This document shows, one piece after another, positions 51,013 to 59,791 of a stretch of DNA of 64,000 bases. Position 1 is the first letter of the stretch, and the number at the start of each line of letters is the position of its first letter. The notes under the pieces were generated by a model. That model was not told the origin of the DNA, did no database searches, and saw only the letters and a list, made by a program, of their open reading frames with translations. Source of the DNA: Nonomuraea thailandensis (GTDB lineage Bacteria; Actinomycetota; Actinomycetes; Streptosporangiales; Streptosporangiaceae); NCBI RefSeq assembly GCF_024172165.1, contig NZ_JAMZEB010000002.1, positions 5,105,501 to 5,169,500 on the forward strand. Direction: 5' to 3'. The position numbers were made by a program, and so were the translations under genes.

Positions 51013-51238
51013 CGGACTTCTCGGCGCGCTCCTGGTCGGGCGTTATCACGCGTGGCTGGCCTGCACGATCACCCTCCTGGCCCGACGCCAGTTGCCCCGC
51101 AGGCTGATCCCGTTCCTGGACGACAACATGCACCGCCTCGGGCTGCTGCGCGCCGTCGGCCCGCTGTATCAGTTCCGCCACGCCGAACTGCACGATCACC
51201 TCGCCGCCTCGGCCTCCCCGCCCACGGGCAAGCCGTAG
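51013..51238 (+). pseudogene. C-terminal fragment of a NACHT/STAND-type ATPase
   Basis: Frame LLGALLVGRYHAWLACTITL, LARRQLPRRLIPFLDDNMHR and GPLYQFRHAELHDHLAA resembles the tail of actinobacterial NACHT proteins, in which membrane helices are followed by PWRLMRFLDDAHRLGLLREVGGAYQFRH..LQDHLA. No NTPase part remains. Confidence 0.65.
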
Positions 51239-51239
51239 C

Positions 51240-51769
51240 CGCGACGACTAGCCGCGACCCCGCTCCCGCCGAGGGGGACGTGATGACCTCCGGCACGGGA
51301 AAGACCGGTCCGCCGCCCCGGAGCCGGCCGCGCCCAGAAGACACCCCCGACCGTTCCCAGCACCCGAAGACACCGGGCAGGCCCAGATCGGCGTTCAGCG
51401 ACCCTCTGAGGGCTCCACCGTGCTGTCTACCCGTGCCGGGATCATGACGGAGCCGCCGGAGGTCTTCCAGCGGGCGTGCTGCGCCGTCACGCCCTGCCGG
51501 ACCGGGCCGGCGGGCGGCCGTGCACCCGGATGAGTCGACGTCGGCGAGGGAGCGGGACTGGCTGGCCCGGGTCGTGGCCACCCAGCAGGCCCGCCGCAGC
51601 GAGGCGTAGCGCCGCGGCTGGCCGGCGGCGGCCGGGCGGGCACGCACGAGCGTCTGCGGGAGACGTGGGCCTCCTCCAAGACGAGTACATCGAGGGGAGG
51701 TGGCGGTTGCCGCTGCTGGGGTCTACCCCGCGACCATCGCGCGGGAATCGCCGTTCCCGGCCAAGGCGG
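51240..51769. other. 530-nt region with no assignable gene
   Basis: A short plus-strand frame ending RERDWLARVVATQQARRSEA at about 51608 reads like a gene tail but matches nothing I know. No repeats or strong hairpins stand out. Confidence 0.4.
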
Positions 51770-51900
51770 CGTCAAGGTCTTCTTCAGTACCGAAAGAACT
51801 TCTAACAGGGCAGACTGGTCCAGGGCCATCGCGGGTTTCTCCTCTGGGTGTCACTTGGCGGTTTCACACAGAGACTCACGCGATGGCCCTCTGTCGTTGA
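51770..51900 (-). mobile_element. Left-end fragment of an IS256-family element
   Basis: Minus strand: GAGTCTCTGTGTGAAACCGC-like end sequence (51855-51880) precedes GAGGAG and an ATG at 51829 giving MALDQSALLEVLSVLKKTL, the typical start of IS256 transposases. Homology stops after about 20 residues. Confidence 0.6.
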
Positions 51901-52015
51901 AGGCGACGCGCCGTTCGTAGCCCGATCTACACCACCCGACGGGACGCAACCGAGTTCTCCGTTCCCCCATCAGATGGTGAGGGTTGAGGACCTGGTCTGA
52001 GGGTGGGGGAAGCAG

Positions 52016-52560
52016 ATGACGATGCGATGGCGTTGGTGGCCGGTGCGGACCACGCTGACCTGGGCGGCGGTACGCGTGATGAGTATCGTGTGCGCGCGTC
52101 GCATCGCCGACAGAGCGTTCAAGCCGGTCGAAGCCAAAGCGGTCAGCAGCGGTCAGCCTCCGCCAGATCACCTCGTCGGACCTCGGGCAACGAGTTCCGA
52201 CACCACAGGTCGGTCGATACGAGATCCGTGACCTGGCCCTCACGGTGAACACCACACTGGACCTGCTCGAGAAGGCGCTGCACCGGGAACGGCGCCTGAC
52301 CGCCAATGCCTCGCACTGCTTGCGCACAGCCATCACCGCCATGCGCTTGCACATCGAAGAGGCACTGTCGCATCCGCACGACGCCGCCTGGCCTGCCACC
52401 GCGCGGAGCATCCTAGAACAGCGTCGATCGTCTCCTGACGCTCGTCAACGACCTGCTGTAGCTGACTCGCATCGACACCGGCCAGACATACGCGAGGGCA
52501 CCCGTTGATCTGAGCGAACTGGCCAGCCGAGAACGATCGCCGCATCCCGTGCAGGCGGCC
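52016..52560 (+). pseudogene. Degraded OmpR-type sensor histidine kinase
   Basis: Pieces: MRWRWWPVRTTLTWAAVRVM (membrane start), FKPVEA (after helix 2), SSDLGQRVPTP and GRYEIRDLALTVNTTLDLLE, then KALHRERRLTANASHCLRTA where the phospho-acceptor box should be SHELRTP, then VDRLLTLVNDLL, a TAG, and LTRIDTGQTYARAPVDLSEL. Deletions, frameshifts, an in-frame stop and a changed H-box show decay. The ATPase domain is absent. Confidence 0.75.
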
Positions 52561-52596
52561 CAACACCGCTCTCGATCATCTTCGCGGGCGGGCGCG

Positions 52597-53268
52597 TCAC
52601 ACCGTTGGCCGCGGCGGCGCGGGGGTGGCCTGCAGGTAGGCCAGGACCGCCATCACCCTGCGGTTGTGGTCGTCGGACGGGGGCAGGCCCAGCTTGGCGA
52701 AGATGTTGTTGGTGTGCTTGCCGATCGCCTTGTCGGTGACCCCCAAACGGGCGGCGATGGCCAGGTTGGACAGCCCCTCTGCCATCAGTTCGAGCACCTC
52801 GCGCTCTCGCTGTGTCAGCGTGGCCAGCGGTTCGCCGCGGCCGTGCCGGGTCAGAAGCTGGGCGACGACCTGCGGGTCCATCGCGGTGCCGCCCGCGGCC
52901 ACCTGGCGTACGGCCTCCACGAACCGGTCCACGTCGCCCACCCGGTCCTTCAGCAGGTAGCCGACCCCGCCGGAGCGGTCGGACAGCAGTTCTCTGGCGT
53001 AGAGCTGCTCGACGTACTGGGAGAGGATCAGCACGGGCAGGCCCGGGACGCGACGCCGCGCCTCCAGGGCGGCGCGCAGGCCCTCGTCGGTGAAGCCGGG
53101 CGGCAGCCGTACGTCGATCACTGCCACGTCCGGGCGCTGCTCGACCAGGGCCCGCAGCAGCATGGGACCGTTGTCGACCGCCTCCACGACGGTGCAGCCG
53201 TTCGCCGTGAGCAGGCGGACCAGCCCGTCCCTCAGGAGTGCGAGATCTTCGGCGATGACAACGCGCAC
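52597..53268 (-). CDS. LuxR/NarL-family response regulator
   Basis: A 223-residue regulator: VRVVIAEDLALLRDGL, phospho-acceptor Asp52 (VAVIDVRLPP), LLKDRVGDV Lys site, and GerE HTH LTQREREVLELMAEGLSNLA. GTG start at 53268 lies 37 nt inside the histidine kinase gene, a long overlap, so translation is coupled. The larger open frame upstream is the kinase gene read in another frame. Confidence 0.92.
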   Translation of the reverse strand: MRVVIAEDLALLRDGLVRLLTANGCTVVEAVDNGPMLLRALVEQRPDVAVIDVRLPPGFTDEGLRAALEARRRVPGLPVLILSQYVEQLYARELLSDRSGGVGYLLKDRVGDVDRFVEAVRQVAAGGTAMDPQVVAQLLTRHGRGEPLATLTQREREVLELMAEGLSNLAIAARLGVTDKAIGKHTNNIFAKLGLPPSDDHNRRVMAVLAYLQATPAPPRPTV

Positions 53269-54458
53269 GGAATCTCCATGATCAGTTCGGTGGGGCCGCC
53301 CAGCGGACTGCTCAGGGTGAGCGAACCGTCGAAGACGGACAGGCGGTTCTCGATGCCGCGCAGGCCGGTACCCGCGTCGCGGCGGGCGCCGCCCCGCCCG
53401 TCGTCGCCCACGGTCAGGCGCAGTACGCCGACGGTGTGCCGCAACCGTACCCAGGCGCGGGAGGCGCCGCTGTGCCGGGTCACGTTCGTGAGGGCCTCGG
53501 CGGCGGCGAAGTACACGGCGGACTCGACCGGCGGCTGCGGGCGGCCTGGCAGGTCGAAATCGAGCGCGACCGGCACGGGACACAGCAGCGCGGACGCCTC
53601 GATCGCGCCGGTCAGGCCGCGGTCGGCCAGCACCGGGGGGTGGATACCGCGTACGAGGTCGCGCAGGTCGGTCAGGGCCTGACCGGCGATCTCACGCGCC
53701 TCGTCGATCACCTGCAGCCTCTCGTCGGGGTCGCCGCAGCTGCGCGCGAGTGCCAGGTGCATGCGAATGGCGATCAGCTTGGCCTGGGCTCCATCGTGCA
53801 GGTCGCGCTCGATGCGGCGCAGCTCGGCCGCACGCGCGTCCACCACGGCGGCCCGTGACGCGGTCAGCTCCCGGATCCGGGTGTCCGCGGCCCGGGCGGG
53901 GTCCAGCAGCAGCCGGGCCAAGCGGGCCTGCCCGGTACGAAACAGCGCGACCGACAGCAGGATGACCGCGGCGATGGCCACGATGGACATGCTCATGGCG
54001 AAGGTGTTCAGCGTGCTGGTGTCCATCGGGCGCATCCGGAAGAAGACGTAGTCGAGGGCGGTGAGCATCGCGCACGTCGCCACCAGCGGAGCCGGGCCCG
54101 CGACGCTGTGCACCGCCAGCCAGAGCAGCGTCCGCCGGGTGCCGGGCCCGGCCGGAGGAGACACACCGCCGTCCGCGCCCCCTTCCCGGCTCAGCACCCG
54201 GTTCGCCCAGCGGCGCTGGAAGGCGGCCAGACGGCGGGCGAGCCCGAGTACGCGGGCCGGCGGCGCCACCCGCGAGCCGGTCACGGGTGCCAGGGCGGCG
54301 CCCACCGCCACCGGCACCAACAGCGCGAGCGCGGCCAGCCCGGTGACGGCGTTCAGCCCAAGGTCCCGCAGCCCGGCCGCCATGCTCAGCGTTCGGCCCG
54401 CCGGCCGTCGCCCGGCCTTGCCCGTGGCGCCGCCCGGCGCGGGTCGTGTCCACCTCAC
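53232..54458 (-). CDS. NarL-type sensor histidine kinase
   Basis: A 408-residue kinase with two to four membrane helices in the first 200 residues, H-box RRIERDLHDGAQAKLIAIRM, N-box AAAEALTNVTRHSGA and G-box GTGLRGIENRL. GTG 54458 is chosen since the upstream ATG at 54509 lies in a large inverted repeat; an internal ATG at 54383 is also possible. It pairs with the overlapping response regulator and faces the ABC-hydrolase operon, a likely target. Confidence 0.9.
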   Translation of the reverse strand: MRWTRPAPGGATGKAGRRPAGRTLSMAAGLRDLGLNAVTGLAALALLVPVAVGAALAPVTGSRVAPPARVLGLARRLAAFQRRWANRVLSREGGADGGVSPPAGPGTRRTLLWLAVHSVAGPAPLVATCAMLTALDYVFFRMRPMDTSTLNTFAMSMSIVAIAAVILLSVALFRTGQARLARLLLDPARAADTRIRELTASRAAVVDARAAELRRIERDLHDGAQAKLIAIRMHLALARSCGDPDERLQVIDEAREIAGQALTDLRDLVRGIHPPVLADRGLTGAIEASALLCPVPVALDFDLPGRPQPPVESAVYFAAAEALTNVTRHSGASRAWVRLRHTVGVLRLTVGDDGRGGARRDAGTGLRGIENRLSVFDGSLTLSSPLGGPTELIMEIPCALSSPKISHS

Positions 54459-54482
54459 ATAGTGCAGTCTGCCCTGCCGCCG

Positions 54483-54520
54483 CACCTGCGGGGGTGGGGC
54501 CAGCCCCACCCTCGCAGGTG
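54483..54520. promoter_or_regulatory. 38-nt inverted repeat between kinase and ABC operon
   Basis: CACCTGCG (54483-54490) and CGCAGGTG (54513-54520) are perfect arms; the inner TGGGGC/GCCCCA arms pair too. It begins 25 nt upstream of the kinase start and 108 nt upstream of the ABC ATPase start. Candidate operator of the response regulator or attenuator hairpin. Confidence 0.6.
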
Positions 54521-54627
54521 GGAAATGCCTACCCGCCCGGTGGGCAGAGCCCCATGGAGGCCCGCTGTCGCGGCCAGCAGGCTGATCACGACACCTGAAG
54601 TCCGAGTCCCGTCAACAGGGGGAAGTT

Positions 54628-55542
54628 GTGATCGAAGTGCGGGCCCTGACCATGCGGTACGGCCGCACGGTCGCCGTGGACGACCTGACCTTCACGGTGA
54701 AACCGGGCCTGGTGACCGGATTCCTCGGCCCGAACGGCGCCGGAAAGTCCACGACCATGCGGGCCGTGCTCGGGCTGGAGAGCCCTGCGGCGGGAGAGGC
54801 CCTGGTGGGCGGGCGCGCGTACGTGTCGCTGCGCCGCCCCCTGCGCACGATGGGCGCGCTGCTGGATGCCGGGGCGGTGCACGGGGGCCGCAGCGCCCGC
54901 GCCCACCTCGCCTGGCTGGCCCGCAGCAACGGCATCGGCGCCGATCGGGTCGCAGCGGTGCTGGAGCAGGTCGGCCTGGCCGGCGTCGCGGATCGGCGGA
55001 TCGGCGGGTTCTCGCTGGGCATGAAGCAGCGGCTGGGCATCGCGGCGGCGCTGCTCGGCGACCCGGCGGTGCTGATGCTGGACGAGCCGCTCAACGGCCT
55101 GGACCCGGAGGGCATCCGCTGGCTGCGCCACCTGCTGCGCACGCTCGCAGGCGAGGGCCGTACCGTGCTGCTGTCCAGCCACCTGATGAACGAGCTGGCG
55201 CTCACCGCCGACCACGTGCTCATCATCGGGCGGGGCCGGCTGATCGCCGACACCTCCATGGACGCCCTGGCCGGATGCTTTCAGGGCGACGTGCTCGTCC
55301 GAACGCCTGATCCCGGGCGGCTCACCTCCGTCCTGCGTGGCCACGGCGCGAAGGTGACGGACGGGGACGACGGCGCCCTGTCCGTGCGGGACCTGGCCGC
55401 GGCCGAGATCGGCGCGCTGGCGCTGGCGGCGGGAATCGCGCTGGCCGAGCTGTCTCCGCGCGGCGCGTCGCTGGAGGAGGCGTTCATGCGGCTCACCGGG
55501 GACAGCACCGAGTACCGGACCGCGCAGGAGGCCGCGCGATGA
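54628..55542 (+). CDS. ABC transporter ATP-binding protein
   Basis: A 304-residue ATPase: Walker A GPNGAGKST, signature FSLGMKQRLGIA, Walker B AVLMLDEPLNGLDPEG, H-loop SSHLMNEL; C-terminal domain as in bacitracin/lantibiotic-type exporters. GTG start after GGGGGAAG. Stop overlaps the next start (ATGA at 55539), so it is tied to the fused permease. Confidence 0.93.
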   Translation: MIEVRALTMRYGRTVAVDDLTFTVKPGLVTGFLGPNGAGKSTTMRAVLGLESPAAGEALVGGRAYVSLRRPLRTMGALLDAGAVHGGRSARAHLAWLARSNGIGADRVAAVLEQVGLAGVADRRIGGFSLGMKQRLGIAAALLGDPAVLMLDEPLNGLDPEGIRWLRHLLRTLAGEGRTVLLSSHLMNELALTADHVLIIGRGRLIADTSMDALAGCFQGDVLVRTPDPGRLTSVLRGHGAKVTDGDDGALSVRDLAAAEIGALALAAGIALAELSPRGASLEEAFMRLTGDSTEYRTAQEAAR

Positions 55543-57776
55543 TCGACGTGATCGCTTCGGAGTGGCTGAAGCTGCGCTCGCTCCGCTCGAACTTCTACCT
55601 GCTGGCCTGCTCGGTGGCGGCCGTCGGCGCCTGCGCCGGCATCGCGTTCATGATCGGCCGCGGTTTCGGCAACCAGACGGCGGACGAGAGACTGGCCTTC
55701 CCCACCAACGGCGACGGCATCGGCAACGGCATCGCGGTCGCCTACTTCGTCCTCGCCGTGCTGGGCGCCCTGACGATCACCTCCGAGTACGGCACCAAGA
55801 TGATCCGGACGAGTCTGGTCGCGGTGCCGCGCCGGCAGGTGCTGCTGCTGGCCAAGGTGCCGGGGCTGGCCGCGGTCACGCTGGTGGCGGGCCAGGTGCT
55901 GGCCTTCGCCATGCACGCCGCCTCCATGGCGGTGCTCGGCGACCGTGCCGGGCAGCTGCTGCGCGGCGGGGTGACGCTGGGCACGTCGTTGTCGCAGCCG
56001 GGCGTGCTCGCCTCGGTGATCGCCGCCGGGCTGTCGATGACCGCGGTCGCGCTGATCGGGCTCGGGGTGGGGGCCGCCGTCCGGTCCACCCCCGGTGCGC
56101 TGGTCGTGCTGACGGTGATCATCGTGGTGCTGCCGGTGGTGGCCAAGACGCTGCCCATGCCGCTGCGCGCGCAGGCCGGCTCGTTCATGATCGAGAACCT
56201 GCCGCTGCAGATCGCGGGCACCGGCGGCGGCAACCTGCCGCCCGCCGTGGCGGCGGGACTGCTTTTCGGGTACGTGGCCGCCGCGCTGACGGCGGGCGCC
56301 ACGGTGATCGCTCCATCCGGACGCCGAATCCAAGCGCTGGCGATCGGCGCGGCAGTGGCCGTCGTCGTCCCGGCGGTGCCCGTGGCCGCTTCGCCTGGCG
56401 CCGGTCCCCCGGCGCTGGCCTGGGCCGACTGCACGGACCAGGACCTGGTCAAGGAGATGCGCTGCGCCCCGATCACCGTGCCCCTGAACTGGGCGGAGCC
56501 GTCCGGGCGGAAGATCGAGCTGACCGTCGGCCTGCTGCCGGCCACCGGCGCCCAGCGCCGGATCGGCACGGTGTTCGCGATCCCGGGCGGGCCGGGCGGC
56601 TCCGGCGTGGCGGCCCTGAGCACGAGCGCGGACAGCTTCGCCGAGCTGCGCGCCCGGTTCGACGTGGTCAGCGTCGAACCCCGCAACACCATCGACAAGG
56701 GCGTGCTGCCCTACGACTGCCTCGTCTCCGGCCCCTGGATCACCTGGCCCGACACCCGCGCGGAGTACGCCGAGCTGGGCAGGCGTAACCGGGCGGCGGC
56801 CGAGCGGTGCCGCGGCGCCGACCCCGAGTTCTTCGACCACATGGACTCGGCCTCCGTGGCGCGGGACATGGAGGCGATCCGCGCCGCGCTGGGCGAGGAG
56901 CAGCTGAGCTTCGTCGCCAACTCCTACGGCGGCAGGCCCGGGATCGACTACTCCCGGCTGTTCCCGGGCCGGGTGCGCGCGATGGTGTTCGACGGCTCCG
57001 TCGACCCGTGGGTGGATCGCGCGCACGGCAGGCTGGCTCATGAGGAGGCCTTCACACGCTTCGCCGCCTGGTGCGCGGCCGATACCGCCTGCGCGCTGCA
57101 CGGCCAGGACGTCGGCGAGGTCTGGCGTGCCCTGGTGGCGCGGGCCGACCGTGACCCGGTGCCCGTCAGAAGCGGCTCGCCGCGTGTCGCCTACACCGGG
57201 TTCGACATCAAGGAGGCTGCCGCCCCCAGCGTCATCCAACCGGGCCCCGCGCCCGAGTACCCCCGCTGGACGCAGCTCGCCGACGCGATCGCCCGAGCCG
57301 CCGACGGTGACGCCTCGGGGTTCGCCGACTATGTCCGGCAGAGCACGAAGAGCCTGAAGGTTCCCTCGTTCGTCGGGATGAACATGACCCACTGCCTGGA
57401 CGGCCTCGGCTTCCGAGACTACGGGGAGTACCAGGACAAGCGACGCGAGGGCGAGCGTCTACTGCCGAACCTCGCCGGGACCGAGCTGTGGCATTCGCTC
57501 GGCTGCGTCGGCTGGCCGGTCTCCGCCACCAACCCGCCCGCGCCGCTGCCTGCCAAGGAGCTGCCGCCCTACCTGGGCGTCGGCTCCCTCACGGACTTCG
57601 ACCAAGCGGCGGGCATCGTGCGGTACGTCCCCGGCTCGGGCGCGATCCAGTACCGGGGGAACGGGCACGGCCTCTACAACTCCGGCAACTCCTGCATAAT
57701 CGCCCACGTCAACCGCTATCTCATCAGCCTTGACCTGCCTCCGGCCGGCGCGGTGTGCCCCCCGGCCGGGCCCTGA
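55539..57776 (+). CDS. ABC-2 permease fused to an S33-type alpha/beta hydrolase
   Basis: A 745-residue protein with two parts. Residues 1-255 are a six-helix ABC-2 permease (EWLKLRSLRSNFYLLAC; SEYGTKMIRTSLVAVPRRQV). After helix SGRRIQALAIGAAVAVVVPA, residues about 285-745 are an exported TAP-like hydrolase: oxyanion FAIPGGPGGSGVAAL, nucleophile region LSFVANSYGGRPGIDYSRLF (Ser in ANSYG, first Gly of GxSxG changed to Ala), conserved DGSVDP, and a His late in the chain (GNGHGLYNSGNSC). No stop or restart separates them. The hydrolase would sit outside the cell, anchored to the transporter. Confidence 0.88.
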   Translation: MIDVIASEWLKLRSLRSNFYLLACSVAAVGACAGIAFMIGRGFGNQTADERLAFPTNGDGIGNGIAVAYFVLAVLGALTITSEYGTKMIRTSLVAVPRRQVLLLAKVPGLAAVTLVAGQVLAFAMHAASMAVLGDRAGQLLRGGVTLGTSLSQPGVLASVIAAGLSMTAVALIGLGVGAAVRSTPGALVVLTVIIVVLPVVAKTLPMPLRAQAGSFMIENLPLQIAGTGGGNLPPAVAAGLLFGYVAAALTAGATVIAPSGRRIQALAIGAAVAVVVPAVPVAASPGAGPPALAWADCTDQDLVKEMRCAPITVPLNWAEPSGRKIELTVGLLPATGAQRRIGTVFAIPGGPGGSGVAALSTSADSFAELRARFDVVSVEPRNTIDKGVLPYDCLVSGPWITWPDTRAEYAELGRRNRAAAERCRGADPEFFDHMDSASVARDMEAIRAALGEEQLSFVANSYGGRPGIDYSRLFPGRVRAMVFDGSVDPWVDRAHGRLAHEEAFTRFAAWCAADTACALHGQDVGEVWRALVARADRDPVPVRSGSPRVAYTGFDIKEAAAPSVIQPGPAPEYPRWTQLADAIARAADGDASGFADYVRQSTKSLKVPSFVGMNMTHCLDGLGFRDYGEYQDKRREGERLLPNLAGTELWHSLGCVGWPVSATNPPAPLPAKELPPYLGVGSLTDFDQAAGIVRYVPGSGAIQYRGNGHGLYNSGNSCIIAHVNRYLISLDLPPAGAVCPPAGP

Positions 57777-58079
57777 TCCCGGAAATGGTGAGCTGCGGCG
57801 GGGACCTCGCCGAGGCGGGCCGGGACGGGGCACCGTTCGGACAGGAACAGTGGCGCTCAAGCGATGGCCGCCTACCGGTAAGCCCTACCGGGTCAGCTGT
57901 CCCGCCCGCTGAAAGGAACGCCCCGAGCCCGGCCAACTGCATGCGGCTCGGCTGACAGAGAATTCGCATTACCTGTCACACCCGGCCCGCGCGGGCCGCG
58001 TCCGCCCAGCCCACCGCTCGCCTCCGCCAGGCCGACTCGGTAGCGTTATCTGTCACATCAGCCCCGTGGAGGCACGGTC
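57777..58079. other. Spacer after the fusion gene
   Basis: About 300 nt with no supported gene. An ATG preceded by GTGGAGG starts the integrase remnant at its right end. Confidence 0.4.
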
Positions 58080-58245
58080 ATGCCGGTCGTTGCCTTCCCC
58101 AGCGGGTCCTCCGGCCACCCCCGGTAGCGAGCGGGCCGGCGGACAGACCGTCGCCGGAGCCGTCGAGACGTTCCTCCACTCTCTCGACACCGCCACCACT
58201 CGCCTCGGGTACGGCCGGATAACGCCGGAACTTCCTGGCCATTAG
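58080..58245 (+). pseudogene. N-terminal fragment of a tyrosine recombinase
   Basis: MPVVAFPSGSSGHPR ends at a TAG; in the next frame AGGQTVAGAVETFLHSLDTA then TTRLGYGRITPELPGH follow, the SAM-like core-binding start of integrases (..TVAEAAEAFL.SL..TRR.YG). A strong GGAGG precedes the ATG, but frameshift, stop and truncation leave nothing functional. Confidence 0.5.
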
Positions 58246-58458
58246 TCAGGGTCTGGCGCACTTGGCGGGAAGTGATCACGCAGTGCGACCTTCGGGAGCC
58301 GCGGGGCCCGATGGCCTTGTGGGAGTAGATCGCGATCTTGTAACTCGCCGTGGATGAACACGGCCGCCCTGTCACGATCTGGATCGCCAAGATCAGCATC
58401 ATGAAGAGCGGCCGTGGAGGTCATTGTGCTGCGCGAGCTCGCCGACAGGGAAGCCAAA

Positions 58459-58665
58459 TCACCGGAGCTCACACTGAGCGAGAGCCGTGACGTTCTCAGC
58501 ACGGGCCCCGATGCCGTACTCGTTCCAGGCGGTGACGCCGATGAAGGACAGCGCGCTGATGTCCAGCAGCGCGAGATCGGCGGGGATCTCATCGCCGTAG
58601 CGGGCGACGATGTCGTCGCAGGCCTGATCAACTGCGTCGTCGCACAGTTCTGGGATCCACTTCAC
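58459..58665 (-). CDS. Short orphan ORF, possibly a gene remnant
   Basis: Reads MKWIPELCDDAVDQACDDIV, ARYGDEIPADLALLDISALS, FIGVTAWNEYGIGARAENVT in good coding style for 68 residues. The middle recalls a STAS-like strand-helix unit but the match is weak. No ribosome binding site. Downstream minus-strand frames (..DADLGDPDRDRAAVFIHGEL..) also look coding and may be the broken continuation. Function unknown. Confidence 0.35.
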   Translation of the reverse strand: MKWIPELCDDAVDQACDDIVARYGDEIPADLALLDISALSFIGVTAWNEYGIGARAENVTALAQCELR

Positions 58666-58764
58666 CGCGCGGAACGCTTTCGCATCCCGTCGGCGTCGGT
58701 ATTTTTCCTCATTCAGGGTGATTTTCGGCCATCGGCTGGAGCATACCGGCCGTTCCCCGAGGTG

Positions 58765-59721
58765 CTACCCGACCGGGCCCGAGGCGCGGAAGGTGCGCCG
58801 GTACGCCGATGGCGCCACGCCGGCCTCCGCTGCCAGGTGCCGCCGCAGGGAGGTGGCGGTGGCGAAGCCGACCTCGTGGGCGACCCGCTCCACCGGCAGG
58901 TCGCTGGACTCCAGCAGATGCCGCGCCCGCCGCAGCCGCTGCTGGGTCAGCCAGCGGCCGGGGCTCATCCCGGTCTCCTGCCGGAAGCGCCGGGCGAAGG
59001 TGCGGGTGCTCATCGCCGCGTGCGCGGCCAGCTCCTCCAGCGACAGGGGCAGTTCCAGCCGCTGCAACGCCCAGTCGCGGGTCGGCCCTGTGCCGGTCTC
59101 GCTCGCCGGTGGCAGCGGCCGTTCGATGTACTGGGCCTGACCGCCGTCCCGGTACGAGGGCACGACGCAGGACCTGGCGACCTGGTTGGCCACCTCCGTG
59201 CCGTGGTCCTGGCGTACCAGGTGCAGGCAGACGTCCACTCCGCTCGCCGCCCCCGCCGAGGTCAGCACGTCGCCGTCGTCCACGAACAGCACCCCGGCAT
59301 CCAGCTCGACCTGCGGAAACAGCTCCTGGAAGACGTCGGTGAGCGCCCAGTGGGTGGTGGCCCGCCGCCCCTCCAGGAGACCGGCGGCGGCCAGCAGGAA
59401 GGCGCCGGTGCAGATGGACACCAGGCGGGTGCCGGGACGTACGCGGGCCAGGGCGGCCAGGGCCCGCGGGTCGGGGGACAGAGCCGAGTCGCGGGAGAGC
59501 GCGTACGGCGGGATGACCACGGTGTCCGCCTCGGCCAGCACCTCGGGGCCGTGGGCGGGGGTGATGACGAAATCGGAGTCGGTGCGTACGGGCTGCCCGT
59601 CCACGCTCGCGCTCACCACCTCGTAGCGGCCGCTGGCGGAACCCAGGACGCGGTGCGGAATGCCCAGCTCGAAGGGGTAGACGCCATCGAGGGCGAGGAC
59701 GACGACCTTGTGGGAGGACAT
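58765..59721 (-). CDS. GlxA-family (AraC/DJ-1 type) transcriptional regulator
   Basis: A 318-residue regulator with an N-terminal DJ-1/PfpI-like domain (SSHKVVVLALDGVYPFELGI; SICTGAFLLAAAGLLEGRRA with the nucleophile-elbow Cys) and C-terminal AraC HTH pair (SLEELAAHAAMSTRTFARRF; VERVAHEVGFATATSLRRHL). Start 59721. It is divergent, across 70 nt, from a quinone-oxidoreductase-like gene that it probably activates. Confidence 0.93.
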   Translation of the reverse strand: MSSHKVVVLALDGVYPFELGIPHRVLGSASGRYEVVSASVDGQPVRTDSDFVITPAHGPEVLAEADTVVIPPYALSRDSALSPDPRALAALARVRPGTRLVSICTGAFLLAAAGLLEGRRATTHWALTDVFQELFPQVELDAGVLFVDDGDVLTSAGAASGVDVCLHLVRQDHGTEVANQVARSCVVPSYRDGGQAQYIERPLPPASETGTGPTRDWALQRLELPLSLEELAAHAAMSTRTFARRFRQETGMSPGRWLTQQRLRRARHLLESSDLPVERVAHEVGFATATSLRRHLAAEAGVAPSAYRRTFRASGPVG

Positions 59722-59791
59722 GGCAAGAATGTATCGGAGGATGACCTTCTTGCCATCGCCCGGGGCATGACCGTACGGCCAGGATCGAGGC

